Shown here: positions 1 through 7,657 of the stretch, one piece after another | Layout: each line of letters begins with the position of its first letter | Position numbering within the stretch: the stretch's first letter is position 1 | DNA from: Brevibacillus panacihumi W25 | GTDB lineage: Bacteria; Bacillota; Bacilli; Brevibacillales; Brevibacillaceae | Length of the DNA stretch: 64,000 nucleotides | Assembly: GCF_000503775.1 (NCBI RefSeq) | Contig: NZ_KI629782.1 | Coordinates: 682,001-746,000, forward strand | Reading direction: 5' to 3' | Translations under genes and position numbers: made by a program | The notes under the pieces: model-generated | The model's database searches: none | What the model was told of the DNA's origin: nothing | Seen by the model: the letters and a program-made list of their open reading frames with translations, nothing else

Positions 1-1496
1 AGATTTTCTGCGATCACCACGTATTTCGGGGCTTTGAAGGACGAAAGCCGATCTTTGCAGAACGCAAGCATCTCTTCGGAATTCAGGCTTTCCCCTGCCT
101 TTGGGACCACGACAGCCGTTACCGCCTCGATCCAGAAGGGATGTGGGACACCAATCACCGCCACCTCTGACACCTTGGGATGCTGGTAGATCATCTCCTC
201 TACTTCCCGGCTGGCGACATTTTCACCTCCCGAATTGATCATATCCTTCTTGCGGTCTACTACCGTAATAAAGCCCTCCTCATCCATAATCCCTAAGTCC
301 CCGCTGTGGAACCAACCGCCCTCGAAAGCGGCCTGTGTCTTCTCGGGATCGCGGTAATAGCCAAGCATGGCGTGACTGGTCCTGTGGACGATCTCGCCAA
401 TGCTCCCGCGAGGTACCTCATTGCCCGCATCATCGACGATTCTCGTTTCTACATTCAGTGAGGGTTTTCCGGCTGAGCCCGCCTTGCGGATCTGCTCGGA
501 AGGCTTCAAGACAGTCGCCAGCGGCGCAACCTCCGTCTGTCCGTAGAAGTTGTAGAATTGTGCACCGGGCAGCCGTTCATTCAATTCCTTCAGCACTTCC
601 ACGGGCATAATAGCTGCACCGTAATAGCATTTTTTCAAGGAGCTGAGATTGCGGGACGCGAACTCGGGTGAGCGAAGCAGCGCTATCCAGACCGTCGGCG
701 GGCAAAAAAGCTGTGTCGCCTTCCAACTCTCCACTGACTCCAGCATGAGGCTGGGCGTCGCCTGCTCCAGAATAATTCCGCTTCCTCCCAGGTACACATA
801 CGGGCCCAGGAAGCAGTGAAGCTGGGCGCTGTGAAATAACGGCAGCGCGTGAATCGCTACATCGTCCTCCGTCATGCCCCCATCGATGATCGTGCTGACG
901 TACTCGGAGATGATGCTCTTATGAGTCAGCATGACGCCTTTGGGCCTTGATTCGGTTCCGCTGGTATACAGGATATGGGCGATATCATCGTCTTCCAGCT
1001 CGACCTCCGGCTCCGTGATCTCCCCTCCAGCGATCAGCTCGCGAAACGGCAGCCAATCGCCTTGCGGTACAGCAGGCCGAGATATAAGTGAAAGCAGGAC
1101 GGGGGAAATCCCTGACAGACGCATCGCTTCCTGCGACAATTCACGAAACTCAGGCGAGACGAAGCATGCACTCACCTCAGCGTGTCCAAGAATGAAAGCC
1201 ACATCTTCCGCATTCAGCATGTAGTTGATCGGCACCATGATGACTCCAGCTTTCGCAAGGGCGAAGTTGAGGATGGCAAAATCCATGGAGTTGCGAGAGA
1301 GGACTGCCGCCCGGTCTCCCTTTTTCAAGCCTTTATGGCGAACGGCGTGTGCAGTCTGGTTGACGAGCTGGTCCAATTCACGGTATGTAAGCACTTCTTC
1401 CTCAAATTGCAACGCGACCTTCTCGGGAAATCGCCCGCGACTTCTGCGGAGAATATCCCCTAACGTATTTCTCCTTGCTCGCTGGATTGCAATCAT
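1..1496 (-). CDS. Acyl-CoA synthetase (AMP-forming), C-terminus cut by window edge
   Basis: Activates a carboxylic (probably fatty) acid to its CoA thioester through an acyl-adenylate. About 498 codons are visible and only a short C-terminal tail lies outside the window. Visible ANL-superfamily motifs are the phosphate loop YTSGTESRPKG, the adenine-binding YNFYGQTE, the WFHSGDLG aspartate region and the hinge DRKKDMINSGGENV that precedes the mobile C-terminal domain. The ATG at 1496 follows a GGGAGG ribosome site with 7-nt spacing. A TATAAT box near 1530 could be its -10. It is separated from the upstream tRNA by several terminator hairpins, so it is its own transcription unit. Substrate chain length cannot be told from sequence. 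The neighbouring CoA-transferase and dehydrogenase genes fit organic-acid catabolism, but a direct link is inference. Confidence 0.93.
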   Translation of the reverse strand, partial: MIAIQRARRNTLGDILRRSRGRFPEKVALQFEEEVLTYRELDQLVNQTAHAVRHKGLKKGDRAAVLSRNSMDFAILNFALAKAGVIMVPINYMLNAEDVAFILGHAEVSACFVSPEFRELSQEAMRLSGISPVLLSLISRPAVPQGDWLPFRELIAGGEITEPEVELEDDDIAHILYTSGTESRPKGVMLTHKSIISEYVSTIIDGGMTEDDVAIHALPLFHSAQLHCFLGPYVYLGGSGIILEQATPSLMLESVESWKATQLFCPPTVWIALLRSPEFASRNLSSLKKCYYGAAIMPVEVLKELNERLPGAQFYNFYGQTEVAPLATVLKPSEQIRKAGSAGKPSLNVETRIVDDAGNEVPRGSIGEIVHRTSHAMLGYYRDPEKTQAAFEGGWFHSGDLGIMDEEGFITVVDRKKDMINSGGENVASREVEEMIYQHPKVSEVAVIGVPHPFWIEAVTAVVVPKAGESLNSEEMLAFCKDRLSSFKAPKYVVIAEN

Positions 1497-1573
1497 GTAC
1501 ACGCCTCCCAACCTGAATTTGCTTCTATTATAATCAATTATCTTTTTAATGTGTATATTCTGATATTTTCACA

Positions 1574-1616
1574 CAAAAAAAGCGGCAGCCTCCTCTGCTA
1601 GGTTTGAAGCTGCCGC
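1574..1616 (-). terminator. Rho-independent terminator-like hairpin (most downstream of three)
   Basis: GCGGCAGC (1582-1589) pairs with GCTGCCGC (1609-1616), an 8-bp perfect stem, followed on the minus strand by a run of seven T. It is the last of three such hairpins after tRNA-Ser. Confidence 0.7.
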
Positions 1617-1696
1617 AGGCCCCAAGAATCAGTACCTAGGTAAAGGATAGCCTATTTGCGACTTTGCTTCGACATTGAATCTGCTGGTTTTTGAGG

Positions 1697-1726
1697 AAAA
1701 AAAAGACAACCCGCTTTCGAGTCGTC
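1697..1726 (-). terminator. Rho-independent terminator-like hairpin (middle of three)
   Basis: A 9-bp stem (1705-1713 with 1718-1726, two G-T wobbles) closes a 4-nt loop and is followed on the minus strand by eight T. Confidence 0.7.
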
Positions 1727-1830
1727 CAAATCCCCATTTGTTGCACTAGATGAATTTGCTTGCATCTCCATTATGCACCAAGCGAACATCTGGTTCCAGA
1801 GGTAAAAGATGGGATATCGTTTCTAAAAAA

Positions 1831-1862
1831 ACAAAAAAGCAGGCAGAGCTTGTCTACCTGCT
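1831..1862 (-). terminator. Terminator of tRNA-Ser
   Basis: AGCAGG and CCTGCT (1838-1843 and 1857-1862 on the plus strand) form a short stem followed on the minus strand by a T-rich tract. It lies 15 bp beyond the tRNA 3' end, where a tRNA terminator is expected. Confidence 0.65.
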
Positions 1863-1876
1863 GTTCTTACGAAATA

Positions 1877-1965
1877 TGGCGGAGGGAGAGGGATTCGAAC
1901 CCCCGTGACGTTGCCGCCTAACGGTTTTCAAGACCGCCCCGTTATGACCACTTCGGTATCCCTCC
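1877..1965 (-). tRNA. tRNA-Ser (anticodon UGA)
   Basis: The 89-nt sequence folds as a class II tRNA. The 7-bp acceptor GGAGGGA pairs with TCCCTCC, the anticodon loop is CTTGAAA (anticodon TGA), there is a long variable arm typical of serine tRNAs, the T arm contains GGTTCGAATCC, and CCA is encoded. Confidence 0.97.
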
Positions 1966-1984
1966 AATATGAGACACAAGATAT

Positions 1985-2014
1985 ACTATAGCACAAAAAA
2001 TCCAATTTGCGCAA
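1985..2014 (-). promoter_or_regulatory. Sigma-A-type promoter of tRNA-Ser
   Basis: TTGCGC (2009-2014) and TATAGT (1985-1990) are separated by 18 bp on the minus strand. The predicted start is about 12 nt before the mature tRNA 5' end. Confidence 0.6.
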
Positions 2015-2016
2015 GA

Positions 2017-2058
2017 GGAAGAAAAAAAGAAAAGCGAGGCCATAGCACCCGCTATCTC
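2017..2058 (-). terminator. Terminator of the aminotransferase-to-aldehyde dehydrogenase operon
   Basis: A short interrupted hairpin (ATAGC/GCTAT with an outer GAG/CTC) overlaps the stop codon of the aldehyde dehydrogenase gene and is followed on the minus strand by a T-rich tract. Confidence 0.55.
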
Positions 2059-3470
2059 TTCATGACGACCAGCTTCATCTCCGACAATTCTTCGACTGCG
2101 TATTTAACCCCTTCGCGTCCCATGCCGCTCTCTTTTACGCCGCCATACGGCATATGGTCTACGCGGAAGGTCGGAATATCGTTGATCAGCACACCACCTA
2201 CTTGCAGGTCTTCCGCAGCTTGCATCGCCGTAGCCAGATGATTGGTATAGACACCTGCCTGCAAGCCATAGCGCGAGTCATTGACGAAGGCGATCCCTTG
2301 TTCTACGGAATCAATGGGATGTATCAGCACGACGGGACCAAATACCTCCTGACAAGAAACCTTGGCATCAGCTGGAACATCTGTCATAACAGTCGGCTGG
2401 AGGATCCGCCCCTCCAGCTCTCCGCCGCAAGCGACCTTGGCGCCTTGCTCTACCGCTTCCTGGATCCAGGAGAGGGCGCGCTTCGTCTCAGCAGGGTGGA
2501 TCATCGCAGAATAATCGGCTTCCTCGTCAAGCGAGTCGCCTCCCCGCAGCTTCCCGGTCTCCATAACGAATCGGCGGACAAATTCGTCATAGCGCTCACG
2601 TACCACGTAGATTCGCTGTACGGATATACATACCTGTCCAGAGTACGCGAAGGCGCCAAAAATACAGCGGGGAATCACTTCGTCCAGCTCGACATCTCGA
2701 TCGACAATGACCGCAGAATTGGAGCCAAGCTCCAAAGTGACGCGCTTTAAGCCTGCTCGGTTGCGAATATCAATCCCGACTGCTGGGCTTCCCGTAAAGG
2801 TGATCGCCTTAACCCGGGGATCACGAACCAACCTGTCGCCTACGACAGCGCCGCTTCCCGTCACTACGTTCAACGCCCCTGGAGGCACCCCCGCCTGCTC
2901 TGCGATTTCAGCGAGAAACAACGCAGAGAGCGGCGTCTGTGAAGCAGGCTTCAGCACAATCGTATTGCCTGCCGCCAAGGCCGGTCCCACTTTATGGGCG
3001 ACAAGATTGAAGGGAAAATTGAAGGGGGTAATCGCTCCGATCACGCCCAAGGGCTCCCTGACCGTGTACGCCAGCCGTCCTTCTCCCCCGATGGCAGCGT
3101 CCATGGGAATCGTCTCACCGTGTATCCGCTTGGCTTCCTCTGCCGCGAACTTGTACGTTTGAATCGTGCGAATGATTTCGCCCCTGGCTGTCTTGATCGG
3201 TTTGCCAGCCTCCAGGGCGATGATTCTCGCCGCTTCCTCCATGCGCTCATTCAGCAACAGGGAAAGGTTCTCCAAGATTGTAGCACGTCGGTAGGCAGGC
3301 ATTTTCCGCATAATCGGGGATGCCGCCTGTGCAGCTGTAATGGCTAGGTCAACCATTCCTTCATCCGCCGACGAGATCAGTGCTATCTCCTCGCCGCTGT
3401 ACGGAGAAAAAAGCGGGACATGCTCTGCGCTCTGCACCCATTTTCCACCGATGTAACAAGGTTTCTTCAC
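2052..3470 (-). CDS. NAD(P)-dependent aldehyde dehydrogenase
   Basis: Oxidises an aldehyde, probably a semialdehyde, to its carboxylate. The 472-aa length is normal for the ALDH superfamily. Key sites are visible: the PFNFP motif with Asn151, the cofactor-binding LKPASQTP, the general base in LELGSN (Glu247) and the nucleophile in SGQVC (Cys281). The GTG start at 3470 follows GGAGGATGG. It is the last gene of a tight five-gene operon (17 bp after the M20 deacylase), so it probably acts on a product of the aminotransferase or deacylase steps. Substrate is inferred from context only. B. subtilis has no ALDH at this place in its yodT-yodQ operon. Confidence 0.93.
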   Translation of the reverse strand: MKKPCYIGGKWVQSAEHVPLFSPYSGEEIALISSADEGMVDLAITAAQAASPIMRKMPAYRRATILENLSLLLNERMEEAARIIALEAGKPIKTARGEIIRTIQTYKFAAEEAKRIHGETIPMDAAIGGEGRLAYTVREPLGVIGAITPFNFPFNLVAHKVGPALAAGNTIVLKPASQTPLSALFLAEIAEQAGVPPGALNVVTGSGAVVGDRLVRDPRVKAITFTGSPAVGIDIRNRAGLKRVTLELGSNSAVIVDRDVELDEVIPRCIFGAFAYSGQVCISVQRIYVVRERYDEFVRRFVMETGKLRGGDSLDEEADYSAMIHPAETKRALSWIQEAVEQGAKVACGGELEGRILQPTVMTDVPADAKVSCQEVFGPVVLIHPIDSVEQGIAFVNDSRYGLQAGVYTNHLATAMQAAEDLQVGGVLINDIPTFRVDHMPYGGVKESGMGREGVKYAVEELSEMKLVVMKR

Positions 3471-3487
3471 CAGACCATCCTCCTATG

Positions 3488-4759
3488 CTACGATTCGCTT
3501 ACACCGCACCATTCGATCAGGGTCAAGGCAAAAATCTCTGCACAGCGAAACACATCGTCCAGCTCGATGTACTCGTTGGGGTAATGCGCGACCTGTGTCA
3601 CACCCGGACCTACCACAATCGCAGGAGTGTCTGCCAGGGCAGTCAGCAATCCGCCGTCCGTCCCCCACGGCGATGCCTCCACCACAGCTCTCTCACCTGT
3701 AATGGCGACAAACTGATTGTGGAGAATTTCCATCAAGGGATGGTCTTCCTCTACGGCACCAGGCACCCAGCGTGCGCCATACCATTCGAGCTCGACCGGA
3801 TGTTCGGCAAACCACGGATCAATCTGCGCCAGAGCTGACAGAGCAGCCTGCATTTCCGCCTTGGCATCCTCCATCTGCTCGCCAGGCGCTACTCCCATGC
3901 GGCCCTCCAGCTTGACTAAATCAGCTACAGATGACGGCCATTTGCCACCTTCGATTACACCGATATTGATCGGAATCGGAATCGGCAGCTTGGCGTACAA
4001 CGGGTCTGTCATGCGATCATTGCGCACTTTTTCCAATTGACCGATCGCTTGCACGACCAGAAGGCTTTTCTCAATGGCGCTGACACCCTCGTAACGAGTC
4101 CCGCCATGAGCAGAGCGCCCCTTCACCAATAGCCGGAACCACATGGAGCCCTGCTGCTTGGGGAAGATTTTCATATTGGTCGGCTCCGGAATCAATGCCG
4201 CATCCGCTTTGTAGCCGCGAAGGATGGTAGACAGCGTACCCGCTCCCCCGCTCTCCTCCTCTACAACACTTTGAAAAATGACATCTCCCTTGAGCTTGAC
4301 ACCCAGCGCTTGCAGAACCTGAATGGCGAGCAGGGAGGAGAGATTGCCCCCCTTCATATCCGTGGCCCCCCGGCCGTAAAGCTTGCCGTCGAGCACCTCA
4401 CCGCTGAATGGCGGCTGCTCCCACTGCGCCTCATCCCCCGCCGGCACTACGTCCACGTGTCCGTTCAAAATGATGGAGCGTCCCCCGCCTGTCCCCTTCC
4501 AGACACCGACAACGTTGGGGCTTCCCTCAAACTGTTGTCGAGGGGAGACAAAATACGGATGCTTGATCAGCTCTTCGCCGCCCATCACCCAAAGGTCCAC
4601 ATCCAGCCCCATCGAGGCCAAGCGCTTTGCAATACTCTCCTGAATCGAATATTCCGCTCCTGATACACTTGGATGTCGCACCCACTCTTGCAGCAGCGCG
4701 GTAGCTGCTTCCCGCTCTTTTTGCACCTGTTCATGTACGAGCGATTGCCAATTCGCCAT
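3488..4759 (-). CDS. yodQ: M20 family deacylase/peptidase (YodQ-like, ArgE/DapE type)
   Basis: A metal-dependent amidohydrolase that removes acyl groups from an amino acid derivative. At 423 aa it matches the ArgE/DapE/ACY1 family. Seen: LNGHVDVVPAGD (metal His and Asp), LYGRGATDMKGG (second metal Asp), a VVEEESGG segment with the catalytic Glu pair, and a late RSAHGG dimerisation-lid segment. The ATG follows AAGGAGG. Its place beside CoA-transferase A/B and a class III aminotransferase matches B. subtilis yodQRST, where the substrate is thought to be an N-acetylated beta-amino acid. That substrate is inferred here, supported by the nearby AblB-type acetyltransferase. Confidence 0.88.
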   Translation of the reverse strand: MANWQSLVHEQVQKEREAATALLQEWVRHPSVSGAEYSIQESIAKRLASMGLDVDLWVMGGEELIKHPYFVSPRQQFEGSPNVVGVWKGTGGGRSIILNGHVDVVPAGDEAQWEQPPFSGEVLDGKLYGRGATDMKGGNLSSLLAIQVLQALGVKLKGDVIFQSVVEEESGGAGTLSTILRGYKADAALIPEPTNMKIFPKQQGSMWFRLLVKGRSAHGGTRYEGVSAIEKSLLVVQAIGQLEKVRNDRMTDPLYAKLPIPIPINIGVIEGGKWPSSVADLVKLEGRMGVAPGEQMEDAKAEMQAALSALAQIDPWFAEHPVELEWYGARWVPGAVEEDHPLMEILHNQFVAITGERAVVEASPWGTDGGLLTALADTPAIVVGPGVTQVAHYPNEYIELDDVFRCAEIFALTLIEWCGVSES

Positions 4760-4801
4760 TGCTATTAGCCTCCTTCATACCACCAATTTATGTGGACTTG
4801 C

Positions 4802-5479
4802 CTAGCGAAAGACCTCGACATCTCCTTCGATTTTCAAAACAGCTTCAGTCGCGCCGATCACGTCAGCTACGCTGTACGGATACATGACCTCTCGCAGATA
4901 AAGCCCATCCGGCATAACTTCCATAACTGCCATGTCCGTGATAATCAGATTGGCGGCATTCCGGGCTGTCAGCGGCAACGAACATTCGCGTACGATCTTG
5001 GAACGTCCGTTTTTATCTAGGTGGGTCGTGACGACCAGCACTTTTTTTGCTTTCTGCGCCAGCTCCATGGCTCCGCCCATACCCGGAACACGTTTTCCGG
5101 GAACGATCCAGTTGGCAATATCCCCGCTTTGGCTTACCTCCAAGACCCCGAGAATCGTCATGTCCAGCAAGCCCCTGCGGATGATGGCAAAAGCGACAGC
5201 ACTATCAAAAAAGGAAGCTCCCTGAGCGAGTGTGACCGGAAAACCTCCTGCATTGCACAGCATGGGATTCTCCTCCCCTTTGGCAGGGCTTGGTCCTGTA
5301 CCCAAAATGCCGTTTTCGGCATGAAACATGACTCGCTTGTTCGCAGGAATAAAATCGGCTACCAGTGTGGGGATGCCGATCCCCAAGTTGATGATCATTC
5401 CATCTTCGACTTCCTGTGCAGCGCGGCGGGCGATTCGCTCGCGATACCCTTCATTTTCCCTTACTTCTCCCACGCCCAT
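4802..5479 (-). CDS. yodR: CoA-transferase subunit B (YodR/ScoB-like)
   Basis: Beta subunit of a two-subunit class I CoA-transferase that moves CoA between carboxylic acids. It carries the catalytic glutamate in HAENGILG (about residue 55) and the glycine-rich GIGIPTLVADF. The 225-aa length is normal. The start overlaps the end of subunit A by 19 bp, so translation is probably coupled. The ribosome site is weak, and a GTG six bases in (5473) is an alternative start. B. subtilis yodR has the same neighbours. The acyl substrates are unknown. Confidence 0.9.
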   Translation of the reverse strand: MGVGEVRENEGYRERIARRAAQEVEDGMIINLGIGIPTLVADFIPANKRVMFHAENGILGTGPSPAKGEENPMLCNAGGFPVTLAQGASFFDSAVAFAIIRRGLLDMTILGVLEVSQSGDIANWIVPGKRVPGMGGAMELAQKAKKVLVVTTHLDKNGRSKIVRECSLPLTARNAANLIITDMAVMEVMPDGLYLREVMYPYSVADVIGATEAVLKIEGDVEVFR

Positions 5480-6153
5480 TGCCAGTTCACCCCTTTGCTT
5501 TGCACGATAAAGTTGACGAAGACACCCGGTGTCACGATTTCCTCCGAAGGCAGCTCCCCGACCTCGACGATCTCATCCGCTTCTACAATCGTGATATCCC
5601 CTGCCATCGCGACCAGTGGATTGAAATTGCGCGCGCTGGTGTCGTAGACGAGATTGCCAAAACGATCTGCTTTTTTTGCGTGGACGATTGCCACCTCTGC
5701 CGTCAAAGGCGTCTCCAGCAGGTATTCCTTGCCGTCCAAAGTCAGCTTCTGCTTGCCTTTTTCAGCAATCGTGCCGATTCCGACGTCCGATAAAATCCCG
5801 CCCAGCCCGACACCGCCAGCGCGTACCCGCTCTGCCAGGATTCCCTGTGGACAAAACTCCACTTCCAGTTCCCCAGCCGTCATTTGCGCACCTGCATTGG
5901 GATTGGAGCCGATATGGGACGCAATCACTTTCTTCACTCGTTTTTCCGTAATCAGCTTGCCGATTCCGATCCAGGGAAAAGCCGTGTCATTGCTGATCAA
6001 GGTGATGTCTTTAACCCCTTTGTCCAGAATCGTCTGGACGAGGGTAGGAGGATTCCCTACCCCGCCAAACCCGCCAGCCAGCAAGGTCATTCCATCTCGG
6101 AAATACTCGGCTGCTTCTTCTATCGAAATCACTTTCTCAAACCGGTTGGTCAT
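5461..6153 (-). CDS. yodS: CoA-transferase subunit A (YodS/ScoA-like)
   Basis: Alpha subunit partner of the preceding CoA-transferase. It has the typical N-terminal DGMTLLAGGFGGVGNP glycine-rich CoA-binding motif and ISNDTAF, at a normal length of 230 aa. The ATG at 6153 has an AGGAGG site with 7-nt spacing, and the gene begins 11 bp after the aminotransferase stop. Together with yodR it makes an active enzyme. The role in the pathway is inferred: activating the carbon skeleton left after transamination. Confidence 0.9.
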   Translation of the reverse strand: MTNRFEKVISIEEAAEYFRDGMTLLAGGFGGVGNPPTLVQTILDKGVKDITLISNDTAFPWIGIGKLITEKRVKKVIASHIGSNPNAGAQMTAGELEVEFCPQGILAERVRAGGVGLGGILSDVGIGTIAEKGKQKLTLDGKEYLLETPLTAEVAIVHAKKADRFGNLVYDTSARNFNPLVAMAGDITIVEADEIVEVGELPSEEIVTPGVFVNFIVQSKGVNWQWAWEK

Positions 6154-6164
6154 GAATGTTCCTC

Positions 6165-7517
6165 CTATCTGAACATCGCTTTCTCTTGCAGGTCCTGTTG
6201 TACGGCGAGAATCGCCTCCCGCAGGATCGCGATCAGCTCATCGATCTCGCTTTTCGTGATGGTCAAAGGCGGAGCTACGATAATGGCATCCCCGGCTACT
6301 CCATCCAACCCTCCGATTGCCGGATAGATGATCAGCCCTTTCTCAAAGGACTTGGCGATCACCTTGGAAGCGACGCCTGCAGATAGCGGAAATGCTTCTT
6401 TGGTCGCCTTGTCGCGGACGAACTCCAGACCGCAGAGCATGCCGAGCCCTCGCGCTTCACCGATCAGAGGCAGTTCTTCAGCCAGCGCTTCCAGACGTTG
6501 CAGCAGATAGGCCCCTTGTTCGGCGGATTTTTCGATTAATTGATGCTTCTCCACATATTGCAGCACAGCCAGAGATACGGCAGCTGATTGGGGATTGGCG
6601 CTGTAGGTGTGGCCTGCCATGATCAAGCCGCTTCCTTGGGTGATGGTCTCGATGATCTCGTCGGTGACGATGGTCGCTGCCATCGGTGTATAGCCCGCGC
6701 TCATTCCCTTCCCGAGCGTCATCAGGTCCGGTACAACACCCCAATGATCCATGCCGAATGTTTTTCCGGTGCGTCCGACACCCGTCATCACTTCATCAGC
6801 TATAAACAGCACTTCGTATTTATCGCATATTTCTCGAATTCTCTGAAAATAACCATCAGGCGGTACGACGGCTCCACCGGATGCACCGATCACCGGCTCG
6901 GCAATAAAAGCTGCAACCTGATCAGCGCCGACGCGCAATATAGCCGCCTCCAGCTCGTTGGCGCATTGCAGGCCGTACTCGGACAGCGACATTCCCTCGG
7001 GACGGCGGTACGGATACGGCGGGGAAATCGTCGGATAGTCTTCCAACAAGGGGACAAAACGCTTGCGGCGCAATACGTGACCGGACATCGAGAGCGCGCC
7101 CATCGTGATGCCATGATAGCTCATCCAGCGGGAGATGATGCGGTTTTTCGTCGGTCTGCCCTTTTCCTGCCAATACTGGATTGCGATTTTTTGCGCGGTT
7201 TCCGTCGCTTCCGATCCACTGCTGACAAAAAAGGTCCAGTTCAGCGAGCCAGGTGCCCATTCCGCCAGCTTCGCTCCCAATGCCTCCACTGCGTCACTGC
7301 TAAAATGCGAACGGTACGCGAAGCTTACTTTTTGGGCTTGGGCGTACATGGCTTCTGCCACTTCTTCCACTCCATGGCCGATACTGGCTGTTACCGCTCC
7401 GCCGCAGCCGTCGATGTAGCGTTTTCCCTCCTGATCGTAGAGATAGATGCCTTTGCCATGAGAGATATACGGATATGTCTTCCCCAATTCAGGTTTGATT
7501 ACATAACTTCTTGTCAT
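6165..7517 (-). CDS. yodT: Class III PLP-dependent aminotransferase (YodT-like)
   Basis: Transfers an omega- or beta-amino group to a keto acid using pyridoxal phosphate. Seen: SSGSEATE (phosphate cup), SYHGIT, FIADEVMTG with the cofactor Asp (241) and LGKGMSAGY with the Schiff-base Lys (270). The ATG at 7517 is chosen because GGAGAGGTGG sits at normal spacing; an upstream ATG at 7586 would add 23 unrelated residues, so the protein is 450 aa. It heads the operon yodT-yodS-yodR-yodQ-aldehyde dehydrogenase and is divergent from a PucR regulator, which probably controls it. Substrate is likely a beta-lysine- or GABA-like amine (inference). Confidence 0.92.
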   Translation of the reverse strand: MTRSYVIKPELGKTYPYISHGKGIYLYDQEGKRYIDGCGGAVTASIGHGVEEVAEAMYAQAQKVSFAYRSHFSSDAVEALGAKLAEWAPGSLNWTFFVSSGSEATETAQKIAIQYWQEKGRPTKNRIISRWMSYHGITMGALSMSGHVLRRKRFVPLLEDYPTISPPYPYRRPEGMSLSEYGLQCANELEAAILRVGADQVAAFIAEPVIGASGGAVVPPDGYFQRIREICDKYEVLFIADEVMTGVGRTGKTFGMDHWGVVPDLMTLGKGMSAGYTPMAATIVTDEIIETITQGSGLIMAGHTYSANPQSAAVSLAVLQYVEKHQLIEKSAEQGAYLLQRLEALAEELPLIGEARGLGMLCGLEFVRDKATKEAFPLSAGVASKVIAKSFEKGLIIYPAIGGLDGVAGDAIIVAPPLTITKSEIDELIAILREAILAVQQDLQEKAMFR

Positions 7518-7612
7518 AAAAGCCACCTCTCCTTCTCTCTTCATCCTAGCCGACCTGATCCCTTCCGCCATCCGACTGCCTGGCAAAAAAACATGGTCAA
7601 GAGACGAAATCT

Positions 7613-7631
7613 TTTGTACATTTTGTATAAA
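7613..7631. promoter_or_regulatory. Candidate operator: tandem TTTTGTA repeats in the divergent control region
   Basis: Two copies of TTTTGTA lie back to back (about 7613-7629) in the 140-bp region between yodT and the PucR gene, the second merging into a TATAAA box. They could be a binding site for PucR or a -10 region. No clear -35 was found for either direction and no good sigma-54 site was seen. Confidence 0.3.
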
Positions 7632-7657
7632 GAGAATGTGGAGGAGGGAAGTTGTGC

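Larger units (their letters stand above)
1497..1876. other. Intergenic region holding three stacked terminator-like hairpins
   Basis: This 380-bp stretch separates tRNA-Ser from the acyl-CoA synthetase gene. No convincing open reading frame is seen. It contains three hairpins, each followed by a T-run on the minus strand (listed separately), and an AT-rich zone just upstream of 1496 with a TATAAT-like box that probably promotes the synthetase gene. Confidence 0.7.

Noticed and set aside
7581-7600. A sigma-54 promoter upstream of yodT (CTGGCA followed by an A-run)
   Set aside because: The downstream TTGC element is absent at the required distance, and PucR proteins lack the sigma-54 activator ATPase domain.
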